Of a stretch of DNA of 64,000 nucleotides, positions 61,010 to 64,000 are shown piece after piece; position 1 is the stretch's first letter, and each line of letters opens with the position of its first letter. The stretch comes from Pseudomonas sp. Ant30-3. Lineage in GTDB: Bacteria; Pseudomonadota; Gammaproteobacteria; Pseudomonadales; Pseudomonadaceae. The position numbers and the translations under genes are program-made. The stretch covers positions 1-64,000 of the forward strand of contig NZ_JMCL01000072.1 in assembly GCF_000690905.1 (NCBI RefSeq), in the 5' to 3' direction. The notes beneath the pieces were generated by a model that had not been told where the DNA came from, made no database searches, and saw only the letters and a program-made list of their open reading frames with translations.

Positions 61010-61727
61010 GTACATATCCATTGCGGCGATGAGGGCGGCTATTGGTTTCGCCCTTACGGCGAGTCACTTGGAAGAGCACCAAGTAACCAAGTGCTCTTGC
61101 CCCTGACGTCCGGTGCCTCGCTTGGGCTCGCCATACCTTCGCTCCGGTCCTGCTCCGTGGGCCCGGCGCGATCGGCCATCCTTGGCCGTGCGCGCCTAAC
61201 CCGGCATCCATGCCGGGTTGCCCACTGCGCAGAACCTGCGCTCAGCCTCCCGAGGGGGCGCTAACCGCCACAGCCGCCGAGGCGGCCTACCGGCCGACCT
61301 GGCTGCGCAGGTTACGTTGCGCCGTGCACTGATCGTCCCCACCACTCCGCGTGGGAACGATCAGCATCGGGGCGGGAGTTTGGGCTTTGCTTTGCTTTGC
61401 TTTGCTTCAGATCTTGATCTTGATCTTGATCTTGATCTTGATCTTGATCTTGATCTTGATCTGCGTGCCCCTTTCCCAGAGGCCGAACGCAGGCGTTGCG
61501 CAGGGGGTACCGCGGCAAGGATGCCGCGGTAGTCGCCCCCGGCCATGGATGGCCGATGGCGACGGGCCCCCGGAGCATTGCCGGATTGAGGGCATGCCGA
61601 GCCTAGGCGAGGCACCGAATGGCGGGGCAAGAGCCTTTTGGTTACTTTGGGGCTCTTTTCCAAAGTGACTCGCCGTAAGGGCGAAACCAATAGTAGCCCC
61701 AACCGCAGCAACGGATATGTACAACCT
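61010..61727. repeat. Large imperfect inverted-repeat element
   Basis: The left arm contains GTACATATCC, GGTTTCGCCCTTACGGCGAG and GGTGCCTCGC. The right arm contains their complements in the same order read inward, ending with GGATATGTAC. The arms extend about 190 bases each. Similar elements are common in fluorescent pseudomonads as I recall. Confidence 0.75.
61383..61462. repeat. Microsatellites: CTTTG tract followed by (GATCTT)n
   Basis: About four to five CTTTG units (61384-61407) are followed by nearly nine uninterrupted GATCTT units (61410-61462). Both sit in the loop of the large inverted repeat. Copy number is likely to vary by slippage. Confidence 0.95.
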
Positions 61728-61764
61728 CAAAACAACCGTCGCCCGACACACCGCCATCGTCGGA

Positions 61765-61945
61765 ACGCCGCCGGAGCAAGCTCAGCTCCCACAGTTGACC
61801 GGGTACATCCGCAAGCAAGTGGGCGCCTGACGCACCGCCATCGCGAGCAAGCTCAGCTCCCACAATTGATCGTGTGCATCCGCAAGCAAGTGGGCGCCGG
61901 ACAGACTGCCATCGCGAGCAAGCTGAGCTCCTACAGAGTTTGCGT
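61765..61945. repeat. Tandem direct repeats of REP-like units
   Basis: GAGCAAGCTCAGCTCCCACA and the following CATCCGCAAGCAAGTGGGCG recur about every 70 bases, with two full copies and a partial third. Confidence 0.8.
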
Positions 61946-61978
61946 ACTCAACGCAGAACGCAGTAATAACAAACCCAA

Positions 61979-62974
61979 CTAAACCTGCTTGAACCTCATC
62001 AATTTCTTCAACAGCGGCCGCCCCAGCATCAACACAAACACCGGCCCGCCCACCAGCAGATAAAAGTAATACGTCACCGCCCGCCAGATCAGGATTGCCG
62101 CCGCGGCCGTGGATTTGCCCACCATTGGCGTCAACAGCGCCGCCGAGGTCAGCTCCGCCGCTCCGGCGCCACCCGGCAGCAGGCTGAACTGCCCCGCACT
62201 CAGCGAAAGCATCTGAATCAAAAAGCTCCAGGCCCACTGCACATCCGCCCCCAACCCGCGCAACGCCAGATACAACACGCTATAGCGCAGAATCCAATGC
62301 ACACACGTCAGGGCAAACACCGTAATCAATGTCCGAGACGGCAATTTCAACGTGTCGGTAAACGCCGCCAGAAAATGCAGAAGTTTTCGCGCCCAGCGCA
62401 TACGCGTCGCTGCTTTGACATTAAGTCGCGCCAACAGACGGCCGCTCAGGCGAATCAGCAAACGGTGGTAGCGGGCGACGAACACGCAACTCAACAACCC
62501 ACCGAACATGGAGACCGCGCTGACCGTCAGCAGCCACTCCATGCGCTGGCTGAGGTGTTGGAACAAGGCGTAAATCAGGATCCCGATCAGCGCACAAAGG
62601 AAAAACAGCAGATCGCTCAACTGATCCATCGCAAACACCGCGCTGCCCCGCGCGGGACGCACGCCCTGACGGGCCAGCAGCGCCATGATGGTCAGCGGGC
62701 CACCGCTGCCTCCCGGCGTCGCGCAATAGGCGAATTCGGCGGCCATCACCACCGCCAGACTCTTGCGGCGGCTGACCTTGCCGCGCTCGTCGCCCAGCAA
62801 CAGGCGCAAGCGCATCGAATTCAGCACCCAGCACAGCAGAATCATGGCGAACATGATCAGCAACCAGTGCAATGGAAATCTGTGCAGGCGATACCAAGTT
62901 TCATTGCCGCCCAGCAAGGCCGGGATCATCACCGCAACCAGTAAGGCAATGCACAACAGAACCCCGCGACTCAC
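61979..62974 (-). CDS. YbhN/UPF0104-family membrane protein (lysylphosphatidylglycerol synthase TM-like)
   Basis: This protein of about 331 residues has seven to eight hydrophobic helices. Family motifs are FAYCATPGGSGGP (residues near 85-97) and LSLSAGQFSLLPGGAGAAE in the second half. Related proteins are the flippase-like part of MprF and partners of polysaccharide or lipid export systems. The start at GTG 62974 overlaps the deacetylase stop (GTGA); a longer open frame to 63013 is possible. It is the last gene of a three-gene envelope-type set. Confidence 0.82.
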   Translation of the reverse strand: MSRGVLLCIALLVAVMIPALLGGNETWYRLHRFPLHWLLIMFAMILLCWVLNSMRLRLLLGDERGKVSRRKSLAVVMAAEFAYCATPGGSGGPLTIMALLARQGVRPARGSAVFAMDQLSDLLFFLCALIGILIYALFQHLSQRMEWLLTVSAVSMFGGLLSCVFVARYHRLLIRLSGRLLARLNVKAATRMRWARKLLHFLAAFTDTLKLPSRTLITVFALTCVHWILRYSVLYLALRGLGADVQWAWSFLIQMLSLSAGQFSLLPGGAGAAELTSAALLTPMVGKSTAAAAILIWRAVTYYFYLLVGGPVFVLMLGRPLLKKLMRFKQV

Positions 62975-63747
62975 GCTACGCGCCCCATCAATGTGTCTTG
63001 CGACGCCAGCCAATCAGCCTTGGTCATTGGCATGCGGCCCTCATCGAGCAGACGCTTGAGGGTTTGCAGCCAATAGGTGCATGAAAACTCATGACGCATG
63101 TCCACCGGGTGCAGGCCCAGGCGAATCACTGGTGCTTGTCGCCAGCGCTGTTCGCGCTGGTCGCTGAGCAGTTTTGATACGCCGCGACGCCAGGCACTGC
63201 GCGCACTCCACACCAATCCCGGCGCCTCAATCACGGAGAAATCTGGCAAGCGATACAAGTGCTGCGGATCACTGGTGTAACGCAGCGGCAACTCGCGCAA
63301 GGCCTCGCGGGTGCCATCGCTCATCAGCCAGGCCGGTGCGACAAAGCCTTCGAGCGGCCAGTCGTGACGGTGGAACATGTCAATACCGGCATGCAGGCGG
63401 GCAAGTGCGTCTTCCCGGGACAGGCTGTAGAACTCGCCCTCGTGGGTATAGACGCGGCGCATGAACCAGTCGCGCGGCGTGCCGGGCAGCGGGCCTTCGT
63501 CGCAATGGAAGTAACCGTGCAAAGCCAGTTCATCGCCGCGCTCGACGCGTTCGCTGAGCACGCGACAGAAGGCCGGATGCTCGTCCAGGGAATTACGCTT
63601 GTGGAAGTCCGGTACCACCAGCCAGGTCATCGGCACCGCGCCCAGAGCATCGACGGCCTCTACGAACGACTGATAGTCGCCCCACGTTTGCGGCGCGACG
63701 TCGTGCAAAACCAACATGAGGGCAGGGGCATGCATGGGCTCAACCAT
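62971..63747 (-). CDS. Polysaccharide deacetylase-like protein (DUF2334 type)
   Basis: This 258-residue NodB-like barrel shows LMLVLHDVAPQTWGDY (catalytic Asp region) at the N-terminus, ELALHGYFHCDEG (His-x3-His-type metal motif) and FVAPAWLMS. There is no signal peptide, so cytoplasmic action is likely. It probably acts on a sugar made by the adjacent glycosyltransferase. It overlaps that gene by 8 bp and the YbhN-like gene by 4 bp. Confidence 0.84.
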   Translation of the reverse strand: MVEPMHAPALMLVLHDVAPQTWGDYQSFVEAVDALGAVPMTWLVVPDFHKRNSLDEHPAFCRVLSERVERGDELALHGYFHCDEGPLPGTPRDWFMRRVYTHEGEFYSLSREDALARLHAGIDMFHRHDWPLEGFVAPAWLMSDGTREALRELPLRYTSDPQHLYRLPDFSVIEAPGLVWSARSAWRRGVSKLLSDQREQRWRQAPVIRLGLHPVDMRHEFSCTYWLQTLKRLLDEGRMPMTKADWLASQDTLMGRVA

Positions 63748-64000
63748 TGGCGATCATCGGCAACTGATCGCCGAGCACTGCGTGATAGTGGCCCAAAAGG
63801 CTATTGACCACTGCGTCCCATGCGTAATGCCGTTCGACATGGCTACGCGCCTGTTTGCCCAACGTGGTGATGTCGGCGCTGAACAATTCCCGCACGGCAT
63901 TGGCCATGGCCAGCGGGTTGTTCGGCGCGCAAAGCATACCGCAGGGTTCAGTGACGATTTCCTGAAACGCCCCGGCAGCAACGGCCACCACCGGAATGCC
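63740..64000 (-). CDS. Glycosyltransferase, C-terminal part (cut by window edge)
   Basis: The last 86 codons are visible; the frame is open at the right edge. GIPVVAVAAGAFQEIVTEPCGML, split across about residues 1-23 of the fragment, is the donor-nucleotide-binding end of GT4-type glycosyltransferases. RSHVERHYAWDAVVNSLLGHY is the usual closing helix. The protein is cytoplasmic or membrane-associated. Confidence 0.8.
   Translation of the reverse strand, partial: GIPVVAVAAGAFQEIVTEPCGMLCAPNNPLAMANAVRELFSADITTLGKQARSHVERHYAWDAVVNSLLGHYHAVLGDQLPMIANG

Larger units (their letters stand above)
60888..61978. other. Gene-free region filled with repeats
   Basis: No real gene is visible in 1.09 kb. 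It holds REP-like copies (60884-60985), a large inverted repeat (arms about 61010-61200 and 61530-61727) with a microsatellite at its centre, and a set of about 70-base direct repeats (61765-61945). Open frames through the microsatellite encode only two-residue repeats. Confidence 0.75.

Noticed and set aside
61218..61711. Reading frames through the GATCTT tract (Asp-Leu, Ile-Leu or Asp-Gln repeats)
   Set aside because: Frames are open on both strands simply because the repeat has no stop codon. There is no ribosome site, and the tract sits in an intergenic inverted repeat.
61765..61945. Possible CRISPR array in the direct repeats
   Set aside because: Units are about 70 bases with no unique spacers, they match REP-like sequence, and no cas genes are present.

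Overview
The window reads as chromosome of a fluorescent-group Pseudomonas. Core genes follow an order I recall from P. aeruginosa: class I fumarase, GGDEF cyclase (SadC-like), ferredoxin reductase and pyruvate kinase at 9.9-17.2 kb; a MoxR/DUF58/DUF4350/DUF4129/SpoIIM/RDD set, then sbcB, mvaT and purU at 35.8-60.6 kb. REP-type inverted repeats lie between genes. Two accessory systems are laid over this backbone.

Left part (0-5 kb): a 2-oxoglutarate-type MHS permease (kgtP) and the MifS/MifR-type two-component system. The permease has a readable sigma-54 promoter and two tandem palindromes that fit MifR enhancer sites.

Tc toxin region (5.1-35.8 kb): parts of an insecticidal-type toxin complex are scattered among core genes. 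They are a TcB subunit (5121-9752, minus), a delta-60 repeat beta-propeller (14258-15535, minus), a 1360-residue Ig-like repeat protein (18660-22742, plus), and an operon for a split TcA (TcaA-like 22944-27602, TcaB-like 27676-32181) followed by two Ig/beta-module proteins (32178-35042 and 35046-35765). Each of these four transcription units, and no other gene I examined here, has the same 16-bp palindrome upstream, in gene orientation CTGTCA(A/G)ATNT(A/G)ACAG. It has the form of a lux box, and in three of four cases a -10-like hexamer starts exactly 23 nt after it. I read this as a dispersed regulon under a LuxR-type regulator that is not in the window. No TcC (Rhs) subunit is present.

Island (38.2-51.75 kb): about 13.5 kb lies between DUF4350 and moxR and splits what looks like one ancestral operon. 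It carries three small unknown genes and a translationally coupled cluster without NRPS or PKS genes: stand-alone proline dehydrogenase family protein, threonine-aldolase family protein, ATP-grasp ligase, MFS exporter, class V aminotransferase and fatty-acid-desaturase family protein, with a divergent LysR regulator. It looks like a small amino-acid or dipeptide natural-product pathway of unknown product. Two of its enzymes lack residues usually conserved in their families. A 2620-bp IS21-family element with a perfect 8-bp target duplication has cut the aminotransferase gene, so the pathway is probably broken in this strain.

Right part (51.8-64 kb): the rest of the MoxR-type operon, sbcB, mvaT, an IS5-family transposase, purU, a large inverted-repeat element with a GATCTT microsatellite in its centre, and an envelope-type trio (YbhN-like membrane protein, polysaccharide-deacetylase-like protein and a glycosyltransferase cut by the window edge).
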